From Neospora caninum Liverpool (taxonomy: Eukaryota > Apicomplexa > Conoidasida > Eucoccidiorida > Sarcocystidae): a stretch of DNA of 64,000 nucleotides. The notes below the pieces were generated by a model. That model was not told the DNA's origin, did no database searches, and worked only from the letters and a program-made list of their open reading frames with translations. The DNA lies in the NCBI RefSeq assembly GCF_000208865.1, contig NC_018388.1:1426001-1490000 (forward strand), in the 5' to 3' direction. Shown here one piece after another: positions 24,301-35,752 of this stretch (the first letter of the stretch is position 1; every line of letters begins with the position of its first letter). A program made the translations under genes and the position numbers.

Positions 24301-27300
24301 GCTTGCCTGGAGACCTATTGATCGAAGAGAAATGCCAGTCACTTCGAACTTTATTTCCAGGCCAGCTACCTCTGTATCCCGTGGGGAGCGCTGCGAATCC
24401 CCAGTCGCAGGGGCGGCTGTCGACAACAGCCAGGAGACAGTTGAGCCTCAAAGGCCGGTAGATCTTGCCGGAGCTCGGCTGGGGATGATGCCGCTGGAAG
24501 CAGCGAATCAGGCACCTGTTGTGGAGCAACGACTGTCTCAATCTGGACGCGAGCGAGGAAGTGCCGATGCTCCCCTGAACGGCGACTCACTGGGCAGCCA
24601 CGAATCTCCCATGGAAACCCTCGGGAGATTCTCGGAGGAATCAGCAGGACGAGACGACAGACGCCAATGCGAAGACTTCTCCAGAGAAAGGCAAAGGCGC
24701 GAAAGGGAAGCAGAACCTTCTGGAGAGTCTACGGAACCCTCAGCGTCGCAGCAGGTTTCGCGGGATCCTTTGCTTCTTCTCTTCCCTTCCGCATCTCCTC
24801 AAGGAACGTCAGCAGGTCCCCAGGAGAGAGAACGCGGCGACGGGTGTGCCCGCGGCGAAGGTGACCCACTGCGATCGCCTCTCCAGCCTTCCAGCGGGGA
24901 TTCGATATCACGAGGTCTGCTAAGCCGAAGGCAGGACGGGGCAACTCCAGCAGCGTGCACTGGGGAGCGGTTCCAGCATCGGTCGCATCATCATCGTGTC
25001 CGGATGGAGCGCCAACAGCTGATGCTGCTCCATCAACTTCTGGTCCACCTACAGGGGCAACAGACCAACAGGTCACCGAGTCAGCCCAGTGCCTCACCCC
25101 GAGGGAGGCAGACTGCCTCAGAGCACCCCCAAGAGCATCCGCAGGCCCATCCATGTACACGAGACGCGCGGATGCATCCGCGAACACATCTACCTACTAT
25201 GCGCAACAGGACAGCTTCACCCTCTGTCAACAGGAGTTGGGGAACGCACCTTTTCCAAGGCGAGCCAGCAAACGAAAGCTCTGCCCCACGAGAACAGGTT
25301 ACCGATGAGCAGACCCGGGTCCACGAGGCACGGGACCGGGGACCGCCGCTCGAAGGGGGGTACGCCTACGAGGGACTGGAACCGCAGGATCTCAGGGCAT
25401 CGGAAACAAGTAGAGTGGACGGATGCATGCAACTTGTAGCACCGGTTCAGGATCTTGAAGGCGTCGACAACGGATGCGGCCCAAACCCGTTGAGGAACTC
25501 TCGCCAACTCAGCCATCAGGAAGGGAGTCCCTCCGTTCCTTCGGGACGAACAGCCAATGACAATAACGGGGATTCTCTCCCTTTGCAGTCCAGTGTACAC
25601 CCTTACGCGCAACGCGCTGAGGAAGCAGCATTTCAGAACTCAACACAGCTTTCGAGGACAGAGATGCCAAGGCGCGGCGCATCTATGGCAATCCTGGCTG
25701 GTGTAGAGCGATGGCCTGACGCGCAGAATTTGGCAGACGCTGAAGCGACTCCGCCGGAGCCAATTCGTTTCCAGAGGCCTGTTCAGTCTCACCGCGGAGA
25801 GAACATGGAACAGCAGGTTCTTCTTTTGCCTTTTCTCTTCGCCTCGGGAACTCAGTTTCCCTTTGCCTTCGCGCGCCAGGGCGATCAGCTTGCCGTTTTG
25901 GTGAGCAGCCCAGGATCAGCTTGTCTTGCGCGAAACGCAAGGCGCCAGCAGAGGCAGCAGGCAGCTCAGGTGAGCACTCGAACCCGGCGAAGAGGCAACG
26001 CGCGAATGTTGCTTGGCCCTTCAAGAAGAGGACCACGAGGTCAGAGCAGGCGATCAGCGAGCGGCGGAGGGCTAGTGAGCCCCGCAGCGCTGCGTGCCTT
26101 GTTTGGGGGTCTCAGGCACCTTGTCCAGCTGACTTTGAAACTCGAGGCAAAAGAGGTCAAGCGGCTGCACCAGTTGAGCTTGGAGCTCGACCTTGTGCAG
26201 GGGCTGCTCCAGCAGAATGCGAAGACGCTCCGAGTCTTTAAGCTTTCGGTCGAACTTCCTCATGAGAGAGAGGTGAGAGTGGTACAGTGGAAAAGGAAGG
26301 CACTTTCGCAAGGGTATGTGGAATCCTTGACACTCAGTTCCTCGCAAGAGACCACTGTGTCTGGCATCGAATGCATAGAGGCTTCGTCATTCTGGGAACC
26401 TCAACCGTCAGGGGCGGCATGTACCAGTTTCGGGAAACGATGAGCGTTCAAGTTTTAGCGAGGCGGCGACAGTACCACAGTTGCAAACATATACGCGTCC
26501 ATGTCAGAGGAGGATATATCCCCGACAGAAACAGGCTGCTGTGAGTGTTCTACCTGCTACCAAGCCGCAATTTGCGAACTCACGAGCTCTAGAGAGTGTG
26601 CTGTCGTTTTTCAGCTCACTGGCGAGGGAGAGTTAGCCGCCACGCGGCACCGGTCGGGGCTTCGAGGTCGTCGCGCCTACAACAAGGGAACCCTGCAGCC
26701 TCTTAACCTTCCGCGGCAGTTGCCGGTTCTTCAGGTCTTCCATACAAACTTCCCCATTCACGTTCCTCCAGGATTCTCCGCGGGTCCGTCCTTCACTCAT
26801 CTTTGTATCCGGTGTCTGCATCGCTTCGTTGCCCCATACTTCTCCCGGGTTGAAGGGCGAAACAGTCGCGCCAGAGACTACAGGAACTCATCGGACCGGA
26901 GGACTGCCGTAGAGCCGAGCCCAGATTCATCCACAGCTTGCCAGTGCGGCCGAGCTGTGAGCCGCCCTTCTTGTCATTGCGGGAAGCGCCGTCAGAGCCG
27001 AGGACAAGGGGGTTTCGACGGACCGCTTGCAGGCGGGAGGGGGACGCGACAACAGCGACCGGGGGCGTCTGGGAAGAGAAATCAAAGAGGAGGCCTTACC
27101 GGTGGAGAGGGCCGTTCGCAGCTTCCGCCTTCGCGTAAGCGACTGCGTGAGGAGACGGGGCCGGACTCGATGGACGAGACACAAAGGGATAAGCTGGAAG
27201 AAGCGAGTGCAGAAAACCTTCGTGGGAAGGGGGGCGCGGAAAGTCCAAGGGCTGCGTTAGACTGGGGTCTTTCACCTTCTCATACACTTTCGCCTCAGTC

Positions 27301-29572
27301 AGACATCGGCACTCTGTCGTTGCAGAACTCGCCTGCTAGCAACGCTCGAGCGGAGATCTCAGAACACATACGCAACCTCTTTCCTCCAGCGCCGGTGCCT
27401 GGTGAGATGGAACCGCCACCGGGGACCGGTGGAGGAACCAGTGACTGCGGCGGATCTGGCGCTGTGTCCGCAGCTCAGCTTCGACACCCTACCCATTCAG
27501 ATGATGCCAGCTTGAATAAAACCCGGGGCTTCCTTCGTTCGCCTTCCTCTCCGTGTTCGTGGAAAAAAATGTCGGAAGGGAAGTGTTCCTTTCCGGTTGG
27601 TGACGGGGCTCAGAAAGACTTCGAGCAGGCAGAAGACCGCCGCATTTGCGAAGCACGCCCCCCGGAGGCGGATACTTGGGAGCGGACAGCGAAAGCTGAA
27701 ACCTGCGTGAGACGAAGGAAGGGAATCCGTTCGTTTTGCCGACGAGAGCTGCCTTGCCGAAGTTCAGGCTACCAACCACGTCGCGCTTCCGCGTTCTCCT
27801 CAGCAAAAGAAGACAGCTCCAAACCGCTCTCGCAACTGCAGAGGCTCCTGCACGCGGGGCGTGAGACGCTCCAGCAGGTTGATCTCCAGGGAGACCCGCC
27901 ACGCACATTCTGCTGCCTTCATCCTCAGCTCAAGTTCAACAAGTGAGAGGACAATGAACCACACCGTAGGGCAGAACCTGCGTTGTGCTAAGCAGGAAAG
28001 AACTTGTCACAAGACAGAGCCCAATCTACAAAATTTAGTTTTCAGGTGCATTTCAAAAAATTTCAGGCGGAGAACACACTCGTCTTTCTGAATCGTGAGG
28101 GATCAGGTGCGGGATGTCGTAGTAGTCCCATGACCACGGTATTAGCGCCTGGGTCTATCGATCGAGCATCTGTCCATACAGAGTCAAAACACAGCACTGC
28201 CACAGGGCGCATGCCCAAGGAGTTTAGCGTTCGCAATAGTGAGATCTATGGAAACGAGACAACACAACTGAAAAGACAGAGACTAAACAGCGACTCCGCT
28301 GGCTCAACTCACAATGAATTGCTACACCTCCGCGGCTTTCCGCGCTGCCGCGAAGGGCTTCCGATCGAGGTCTCCTGAGACCTCATCGCAGAAAAAGCGG
28401 GAACAGTGAGGTTTCTGCTTTAGTGCCGGTCATTCGCTCCTCCCTAAGGCAACCGCCGAAAGACACACAGAAGGTCTAACCCCGTGGAGTGGTGGAGCGA
28501 CTAGGTGTGTAGCTCTCGTCTGCCTAACTGCAACATATGTCTGTTGTAGCCAGAATCGTATCGAAAAGGCGATGGTCTGCAGATTGCAGGATGCTGCCTG
28601 TGGAGAGGCAATCCTCCCTCGTAGGCACCCGGTCCCAAAATTTTAACGATCGATGAAGGACAGTGCATTTTAACGTGGGTCGCGCGTCAGGAGTGCGCAA
28701 GCAGGCAGAGGGACAAGGAAGTTCTCCGGCCGTTGCGTTGTCGCAGGCAGTGGAGGCGGCTGTGTACCCTTGGCGTTTTGTATCTTCCCTGGTTCAGTCT
28801 TCGACGACTCTCCCTCGGCTGGACGTGCACAGCGGAGCTTCTCCTTCTGTACTCCCTTCTGCTGCAAGGTCACCTGCCGCAGCTTCGCAAGCTTCAGTTC
28901 AGCGGCCCGTCCGGTGGTTCAGGGCTTTCCATGATGCATCTGCAGCTCTACGCGCTTTTAAACAGTCCTCCGCCTACATGTCCTCATCATCCTCCACTTC
29001 CGCCTCCACTCTCGTCATTCTGCACTACCGGCTCATCGCGGAACGTCCCTCACTCCCTCTACGGTTTTGCGCTAGGAGACCGCGGCAGACGTGTGGATAG
29101 CGATTTGTGTCTTGGCCGTCGCATAGAAACTGCCACTGAAGAGCACTGGTCCGTAATGGACAAAGAGTGTAGCAGGACTACGGAGGCTGACGCGGCCCAC
29201 CGCCAGGGCAAGAGTCTGACCGTGGAAAGACGGCAAAAGGGGGAATGTGGAGTTAGAGGTGAAGAGCACGAGCAGACGCTGCAGGCCTCCCCGTCGAGAA
29301 CCTGCGGAGCAAGTGATCAACTGTTTAAGTTCGGTTGCCAGCAAGACCCGCTGTTCCGTATGAGATATCCCGAGCAAGGTGTCAAAGACATATGCGGCCG
29401 GTGTGCAAGTATGCGGGACGGAACCGCCCACGGTGTGTATTTCAAGTATGCCGCTCTTGATATTGACTTCGACGCCCTCCTCAAATTTCGCCTTGCGCTC
29501 AAACGGCACGGCCTCTTTGCCTTCTACAGAGATGAGAGAAACAAACTGAACCTTCTTCATGTCGAAGGTTAG
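21302..29572 (+). CDS. Giant F-box / leucine-rich-repeat protein
   Basis: Predicted substrate adaptor of an SCF-type (Skp1-cullin-F-box) ubiquitin ligase. Exons 21302-26272, 26615-27942 and 28747-29572 join in frame to 2,374 residues. The ATG sits in an A-rich context (AAAACAAAATGAGG). Residues 1-640 are low-complexity and probably disordered. The F-box is at about residues 650-700 (23249-23395): L-L-S-H-L-P-P-A-I-L, then L-P-F-P-S-V, then the Trp of P-A-A-W-N-L-L. A second long disordered stretch follows. The end of exon 1 (about 26090-26272) and parts of exons 2 and 3 (26700-26830, 28780-28960) have spaced Leu patterns such as LRRLSLGW and LPQLRKLQFSG that fit leucine-rich repeats, the usual substrate-binding part of FBXL proteins. 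The 3' end is uncertain: a splice from 29567 to 30245 keeps frame and would replace the last residue with 59 others, ending at 30423. Confidence 0.85.
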
Positions 29573-30244
29573 CACAGAGACAGCAATGACACAACTCCTG
29601 TTACCTGGGCACTGGGACCATAGCCTGTTTTTGCATTCTCAGTCTTTGTGCAGCGAGCCCTGATCTAAGGTTGGATACACTTCTCCACAATTTCCTTGCT
29701 TCATGCTTTGCTGGGCAGCTGTCACCGCCCTTGTGTGGGAAATAGGAAACAGTGGTGTGGTCTTCACAGTTTAAACCCAAGATGGCAGCAACCTTCACAG
29801 AATGGGAAGGCCATTTCGTCGCTCCCTCTCCTCCATGTTCTTACGTTTTTCCTGCGAGGAGCCACCTGAACTTTGATCCAACTACCTTTGTGGCCTGTGA
29901 TGGATCACACGTCCGTGGTGGAGTCTCCACACGTTTAAATACCAGTGTATGGGCAGGCACCAGGTCTGCGCTTCTTCATACGTATACTGTTTCAGGCGAG
30001 ATCGTAAATGCGTTCGCCTAAAATCAGTTTGCAATCTGGGTGGATACCTATACGTGGTGACACAAAGAGATACGCCGAGCATAGCTCTCAACAGCCACAC
30101 CACAGTGGAGACTCGTCACTTTCAGGAAGGAAACACGCGTCGCTTCAACGTCGCTTGATGGGATCTACCTTGCCATAGGAGTATTGATTTTGACCACACT
30201 GATTCCCGCTGTTTTAAACATGTGACAATGGTGTTCGTCTACAG

Positions 30245-30423
30245 GTCTGACGGATGCCGGTAACAAAGATGCAAACGAGGAAGAGAAAAGCGCCGAGAGT
30301 CGGCTTGAGAGAAAAAGTGAGGATCACGTGATTTGCTATTACGCTGCGTTTTCACTCCGTCTCCAGGTAACGGTTTTGGCTTCACTCGTGACTGTCCATG
30401 TACCAGCTGTGCGTGTCGGTTAA
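30245..30423 (+). CDS. Possible extra 3' exon of the F-box gene
   Basis: The stretch begins after an acceptor (TTCGTCTACAG at 30244) and reads LTDAGNKDANEEEKSAESRL onward to a TAA at 30421-30423. It is in phase with exon 3 if a GTTAGC donor at 29568 is used. GTTAGC is a weak donor, so the shorter form ending at 29572 may be the real one. RNA reads across 29567/30245 would decide. Confidence 0.35.
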
Positions 30424-30664
30424 GAGTTCCCTTTTCTGTTTGTTATACTAACGGCACGAGGCACCTGCAGCTTTCATTCGTTGCCCTCAACAAGAAGTTA
30501 AACTATTGTCCAGGCGGAGTTTTGGGAAAGGTGCTTTTGCAAGAGAACAGTGAAACGGCGACTGGAAGTCCATGGGAATGGTTTGGAGCTTGATTGTTCG
30601 TTCTCCTCCAGAATGTATTTTTTTTGGAAGGAAGAGTGGCAGCGTGACTCAGAGGCGGACATTG

Positions 30665-32464
30665 ATGGCACCTGCCCAGCAAGTCGGTTCTGTTCGTGTC
30701 CTTGCGGTTATTTCGTTTTTGTGTACATACGCTATGTTATTCATGGAGATTCCCTTTCGATCTTGTCCCCATGCTGTTGCAGACGAGTGGCGTCGCCGAT
30801 TTTCATACCACCACATCCGCAGTCCCCCCTTTCCGGGCCAAAACCCTTCCGCTCTCTCCTCACGAAGCAGCGTAATGCCGGTCTCCTTCACTTCTCCATC
30901 TCCTTCTATTTCCCTATGGACTTCCACTCCTTTCCCGTATCGTCAGTGGCGCCAAAATGAACCTGCGGGTTCACTAGGGCCGTCAGCAGCTGATGTAACC
31001 TGCTCGGCACTTCCTAGTTCATCATCCCGAGTAGCCGGTCGTGAGCAAACTGTTCTGCATCAGCAGCCATTGTCTCCCACAGCGGGCCTCGTGGATCCAA
31101 ACACGTGCAGTCGAGAGCGGGACACTACCGATCGGCCTTCGGGGTCTCCAGCCGACAGCCGTCACCTCGAGACTGCAGAGGCCGGGGAGGAACTCCACCT
31201 GGAGGCACCGAACACTGATGCGAGTGACGAAACAGAGACACCACCAGAAGGGGACCTGTCGGGGCGTCGTCGCAGTGAATGGGAAACACTGAGCGTCTCC
31301 CGACATATCAGTCCCACGCAAATCCAATTTTCTCCAAGACAAGAACGTAGCGGCTCACCGCCTTCGCTGGAGGGCCACACGTCAAATGAGGGCGCGTGTG
31401 CTCCGCGTCACACGCTTGACATTGTTCTCCCGTCCGTTGCCGTCAACCACGAAGCTCCCGGTCCTTGCTCAGTCGACGAGCAAAACACGGTAGTACGACG
31501 GAACCTCCAAACTCTAGAAAGTGCACCGAGGTATTCGTCACTGATTGTGCCTCATGCCAGGCCTTTCCCCACGGCGTGGTCTCCCGTCTCGGACTCCCAT
31601 GCTGCCATCATGATAGGATCGGGGCGTCACAGCCCGGAAGCTGTCACCGCTGACAGGCATGCAGCATCACTAACTGGTCATCGTACAACCACGATAGCCC
31701 CAGTAGGACTCTCTGGTCGTTCTGTGGAAGCTGCAGGGATTCGTGGTGCGATAGAGATCAGGGGGGACCACACCACCAGGGAACATCAGCCGTTGGTGGG
31801 AACGTCTCGACGGCGACTGCAGGAGGCTCATAACCTGAGCACGAGACATGACGAGTTGCGTGGCGCTCTCCATGGCTCACCAGGTGGAGTGCGTGATGGA
31901 AGATTTGTGTCTGTAAGGCAGACGCTGGAGACTACGGTTCTTCCCGTGGTTGCGGGAGCGCTGGCACTCCGGGAATTTTCACCCCCCACCCTCCATGCAT
32001 CGGCTGAAGGGACAACTGCTGAGCCATCAAGAACTCGTCGAGTAAATGGATCTGAATCTACCTCCCGAACGGTTTTGCTTTCTCCACAGCAAGGCGCGAC
32101 TTCCTCGTTGTCGAGCGTCAGACGAGAGGCGATCGGGAACTCGGCTACACAAGAAAGGGCGACTGAGGACGGGCAGTGGTGCACACGCAATTGCATGTTT
32201 CCCTCCGTCGGCCCATCGATGACGGGACGCGATCTGTTTTTGTTGGAGATGTGGCTAGCACCTGAGCTGTGCCGGGATCTGCAGCCGCCGTCGACGCTCG
32301 GCGAGCTGCGAAGGCAGCTGCTGAACTTGTGGGAAGAGAAATTGACGGCGGAGCAGCGGGAGGTATACAATGAAGTGATCGTCCGGCGATATACCGAAGA
32401 GAGGCAAGGTGTAGAGGAGTGGAAATTTGAGAATGCCCCTCCATGGTGGAAGAAAGGGTCTTAA
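30665..32464 (+). CDS. Secreted protein with TEXEL-type site and HMG-box-like C-terminus
   Basis: Single exon, 599 residues from the ATG at 30665; the frame is open further upstream (ATG at 30572), but 30665 gives a clean signal peptide: basic Arg11, hydrophobic residues 12-27, and A-V-A before Asp40 as a likely cleavage site. The mature part to about residue 515 is Ser/Thr/Arg-rich and probably disordered. R-R-L-Q-E at residues 383-387 (31811-31825) matches the TEXEL motif cut by the Golgi protease ASP5 in Toxoplasma dense-granule effectors. Residues 521-580 (32225-32404) resemble an HMG box by pattern: an aromatic-rich first helix, P-P-S-T-L-G-E-L, then L-L-N-L-W-E-E-K-L-T-A-E-Q and V-Y-N-E. 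It is a candidate dense-granule protein, by inference. The alternative is an internal exon using the acceptor at 30782, which I think less likely because it would discard the signal peptide. Confidence 0.75.
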   Translation: MAPAQQVGSVRVLAVISFLCTYAMLFMEIPFRSCPHAVADEWRRRFSYHHIRSPPFPGQNPSALSSRSSVMPVSFTSPSPSISLWTSTPFPYRQWRQNEPAGSLGPSAADVTCSALPSSSSRVAGREQTVLHQQPLSPTAGLVDPNTCSRERDTTDRPSGSPADSRHLETAEAGEELHLEAPNTDASDETETPPEGDLSGRRRSEWETLSVSRHISPTQIQFSPRQERSGSPPSLEGHTSNEGACAPRHTLDIVLPSVAVNHEAPGPCSVDEQNTVVRRNLQTLESAPRYSSLIVPHARPFPTAWSPVSDSHAAIMIGSGRHSPEAVTADRHAASLTGHRTTTIAPVGLSGRSVEAAGIRGAIEIRGDHTTREHQPLVGTSRRRLQEAHNLSTRHDELRGALHGSPGGVRDGRFVSVRQTLETTVLPVVAGALALREFSPPTLHASAEGTTAEPSRTRRVNGSESTSRTVLLSPQQGATSSLSSVRREAIGNSATQERATEDGQWCTRNCMFPSVGPSMTGRDLFLLEMWLAPELCRDLQPPSTLGELRRQLLNLWEEKLTAEQREVYNEVIVRRYTEERQGVEEWKFENAPPWWKKGS

Positions 32465-35400
32465 TTGACTGAGTCCGTTTTCGATTGGCGGTGACTTGTG
32501 CAGGTGGGTGAGTCCATACTAACCCACCAGAACATTTGTGCGCGAACAAAACAACTCAGTCTGACGCCGTGCGCACCAAATCCTTGACACGGTGTGCGCA
32601 GCAGTCACTGTATCGCCGGCCCACAGTTGGGATCGTGGGGAGCTGACAGAATTCAGCCGCGCCAAAGAGATTCAGTATCAGACGGAGAGACATAAACAGT
32701 CGTGACACCGTTTGTCGAACGCATGCCGCATGAGAGAGGCTGTCAACAATTCTAGCCTCGGTAGTGAATTCTCAATATCCTTGTGTGACAACCTGGTTGC
32801 ACCACCCGCTGCGAATCGGAGACTGCGTGTAGCAAACGATCTGACTGGCTTCAGGCAGTCTCCTCATGCAGCACACAACCAGTCGGAGAAAGTGGCAAGC
32901 CAGCGGGACGATGTGCCAGGACAGGTGCACGAAATGTGTCGAAGTGGTACTCTGGATCACGCATTTAAACGGTCAGCGAGTAACACTCTGAACCAGTAAA
33001 GTGTGCTATGTATTTCTCCAGAGCTTTTTTGCACGGCAATCCCCGCTGCTAACTCATTCGTGCATCACGAAAAGAAGCTCCACCGGTACCCAAAGAGGGA
33101 GGACAGAATCTCCTTAAGGACTAGCGAGGGGCGGATTGCCAGAAACACGCAGGACGATCAAGAGAGTTTGACCGGGATAATGCTTGCTAACATCATTGAG
33201 TACCTCTTTCGTAGCGGGTGAATCATGCCTAGACCTGTCGCCAGCGTGCCTGTCAGAAGAGGTAGCTTTCCGCAATGGGGAGTTCTCATCTCTACGTGTG
33301 ATGTGCCTTTTCAGTAGTAAGTGTTAACGCTTCGCCATCAAAAGCACCCGTGCTGGTGGGTTGCGGAGCCACTCTTAGTTACACTCTCTCCGGGGGGTAG
33401 AGAGTCATTCAGCGACCCTGAAAGTGTCGAGTTACTGACGCTCCAAGGAATTAAGTGCGTTGCACTTCTGAGTTTCCACACCCCCTTATCAGTCATGCTG
33501 CATCTGCATATCCACGGTGAGGTCACCGTGCACCGGAGGCCAGCCACCTACCCTGAGGCAAGCAGGCCACCTCCATAGACGAAAAGGGTAATACTGGGAA
33601 GCCACAACAATCGTTAGCGACAACGTGAGAGGGACTGAGCGTTCTGTCTCAGCAGTTGGCTGAACTCGTGTTTGTGTGCCCACCGGCGAACCGTGAAATT
33701 CGGTACAACGAAAGAGGAGATGAGGCATCCGCTGTCCGTTAGGGCGACAAATAGACACGGATATGATAGTCCTATGAGTGACTCTAATGTCGTGTCCACG
33801 GAAGAGAGACTCCTTTCATAGGTGCGTCCATCTCCTCTTATCAAGATGGAACATCGGCACATGCTTGCCCAAGATCGCAAGAGGGGCTAACGCAGGTAGC
33901 GAACAAAGCATGAAAAGATGGACAATTGAAAAATGTGGACAACTCTGCCTTGAAAAATCCCTCGAACATCAACACAGAAAGTGACGCATTGATGCTTGTT
34001 GAAGGCATTTCTGCGCCCTGAATCAAAACTCATTTCTAGTTGAATATCCCATACTTCATTGGGGGTTTCTCGATCCAGATCTCGTTTCAGGATTAAATCT
34101 ATAGGTTGTGGGGAGGATTCTAGAAGAGCGACGCCACTCAGAACTTTGGTGTCAGGCGGTGACCGACGGTTCTCTACACATCAGACTGACATTTGCCGCT
34201 CTGTTTCTACTCCGGTAATGCCTATGCTTACGTCTCCTACCAAGTGGACCACATTGCCTCTCGGTGTTATACTGTGTCGACGCCATGTTTACCCCCAGAC
34301 GTCTACGCATTTCGCATCAGCAGTGTGTCTGGAGCTTAGTAGCAGCAGAGGGCGCCTTGGTCCAAGGGCTTTCAAAACAAGTGCACATGCAGATACGTGA
34401 TTCAGCCTACTTGCTTGATGCCATAGTACAACCTGCTTGTGCAAAGCTTGCTAATGCTAATGTCGGGCAGCTTAAGGATCGCTCTCTTCCATCAGCTGCC
34501 TTTCATTGTTAGCAAATTTAGTGCTGTACACATATCACCTAAAGGCCCGAGAGCAATCGCCCACGCCAGTTTTGGCGCACTAGTTACAAATGACATGCAA
34601 AAGCGGCTTACCGATGGCACACCAGTTGCTTAGCAAATGTGGAAAAACTCTTTCACTCTACAGAATCCAGTACAGACACCTGCGAGCAATAAGAGAATTA
34701 CTTGCGCCCGTACCGTCGACAAGCATTTTACCTGACGTCTATGGGCAGCCACTGCCTTCCCATCATCCTCAACGGAAAAAAAAACAATTATGTGTGGACG
34801 CCGTTCGTGCCAGGCATGTCTCTCATTCGTAAGTTACACTTGCACCTTGCTATTAGTCCTGCACAACAAAAGGCAGCTGGTAGGACCCCGCATTCTACCT
34901 ACGGACTTTCAAAAAAATACGCCTGCAGATGCGCGATTCACCTTATTTGTTGTACGCCTAAGAATAGCTTGCTTGGACAAGGCCCACAAGAATGCTGATC
35001 TCGGATAGCTTCAGGAGCATTCATCTCCATCAGTCGCCATTCATTGTTACCGAATTGAGTGGTGTTAACAGATTAATTCATATGAAGGTCCGACACCAAT
35101 CGGCTTCGCCGGAATTGTGGCAGCGGACTGAAGTCGCTACCAACCTGTTTGACATTGATATAGTCAACCATGTGGACCGCAGCGCAATAGCGAGCTACAC
35201 GGGGGCCCCAGCTCCTTGTTCTGATGCTGCAGTCTCCAACGATTTAATCTTTTCCTCGACAGCAGCCAACTGGTACAGCCTTAGCGAGTCTATTCTAGTC
35301 GTAATCTGTGGCAGAACGCGAGTGTGAGCCGCTTCCAAAGCCGCGTATAGTTCTGCAGGCGCAGGCACCACAAGTCGGAACACGGAAACAAAAGAGGGCC

Positions 35401-35752
35401 GATGAAGGGATTGGCGTGGACCTCGGGAGATTCCACCCGGTCAAATAATTTCTGGCAAATATGGGATATGCATAACTTGACTTGTACAAGGAAATGCGTT
35501 TAACGGAGCTACAGGGTCCTCTATGGAGGTTTTAATTTCCCCCATTATATTATTGAGTTGCACATCCAATGCCTATTTATATGTGCGTGGACTGCCGCCT
35601 CGTAAGCTGGACCTGACAGCACTGCTGACGCTGCGCAGACATCAAGAAACGCCCTTGTAGAACTGTTGCTTGGTTCCCCAGTCTCCGAAAAGCGTGGCGA
35701 TGCAGCACAGCCTTCGAGTCTGATTCAGGTAGCTCTCCTGGAAAACCATGTA
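32465..35752. other. Intergenic region with decayed coding-like sequence
   Basis: It lies between two convergent genes (the secreted protein at left, the lipase 3' end at right). Frames are short. The interval 34190-35140 holds two degenerate copies of one unit, described separately. A minus-strand frame at 35383-35195 has an amphipathic helical pattern but no supported gene around it. Confidence 0.45.
34190..35140 (+). repeat. Two diverged tandem copies (period about 530-540) of a coding-like unit, probably pseudogene remnants
   Basis: Copy 1 is about 34190-34640 and copy 2 about 34715-35140. Matching landmarks: GCAGATACGTGATTCAGCC (34389) against GCAGATGCGCGATTCACC (34925); CTTTCAAAACAAG against CTTTCAAAAAAAT just upstream; CCATCAGCTGCCTTTCATTG (near 34490) against CCATCAGTCGCCATTCATTG (near 35027). 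In translation, FHQLPFIVSKFSAVHI pairs with LHQSPFIVTELSGVNR, so the similarity is at protein level too. Both copies are broken by stops and frame changes. The source gene is not recognised. Confidence 0.55.

Noticed and set aside
33321..33578. Plus-strand frame resembling a surface-antigen fragment
   Set aside because: The Cys pattern of SRS domains is absent and the alternative frame is interrupted by a stop.
35195..35383. Minus-strand helical frame (VLPQITTRIDSLRLYQLAAV) faintly like a dynactin p50 coiled coil
   Set aside because: Too short and isolated, next to decayed repeats; resemblance is generic coiled-coil composition.
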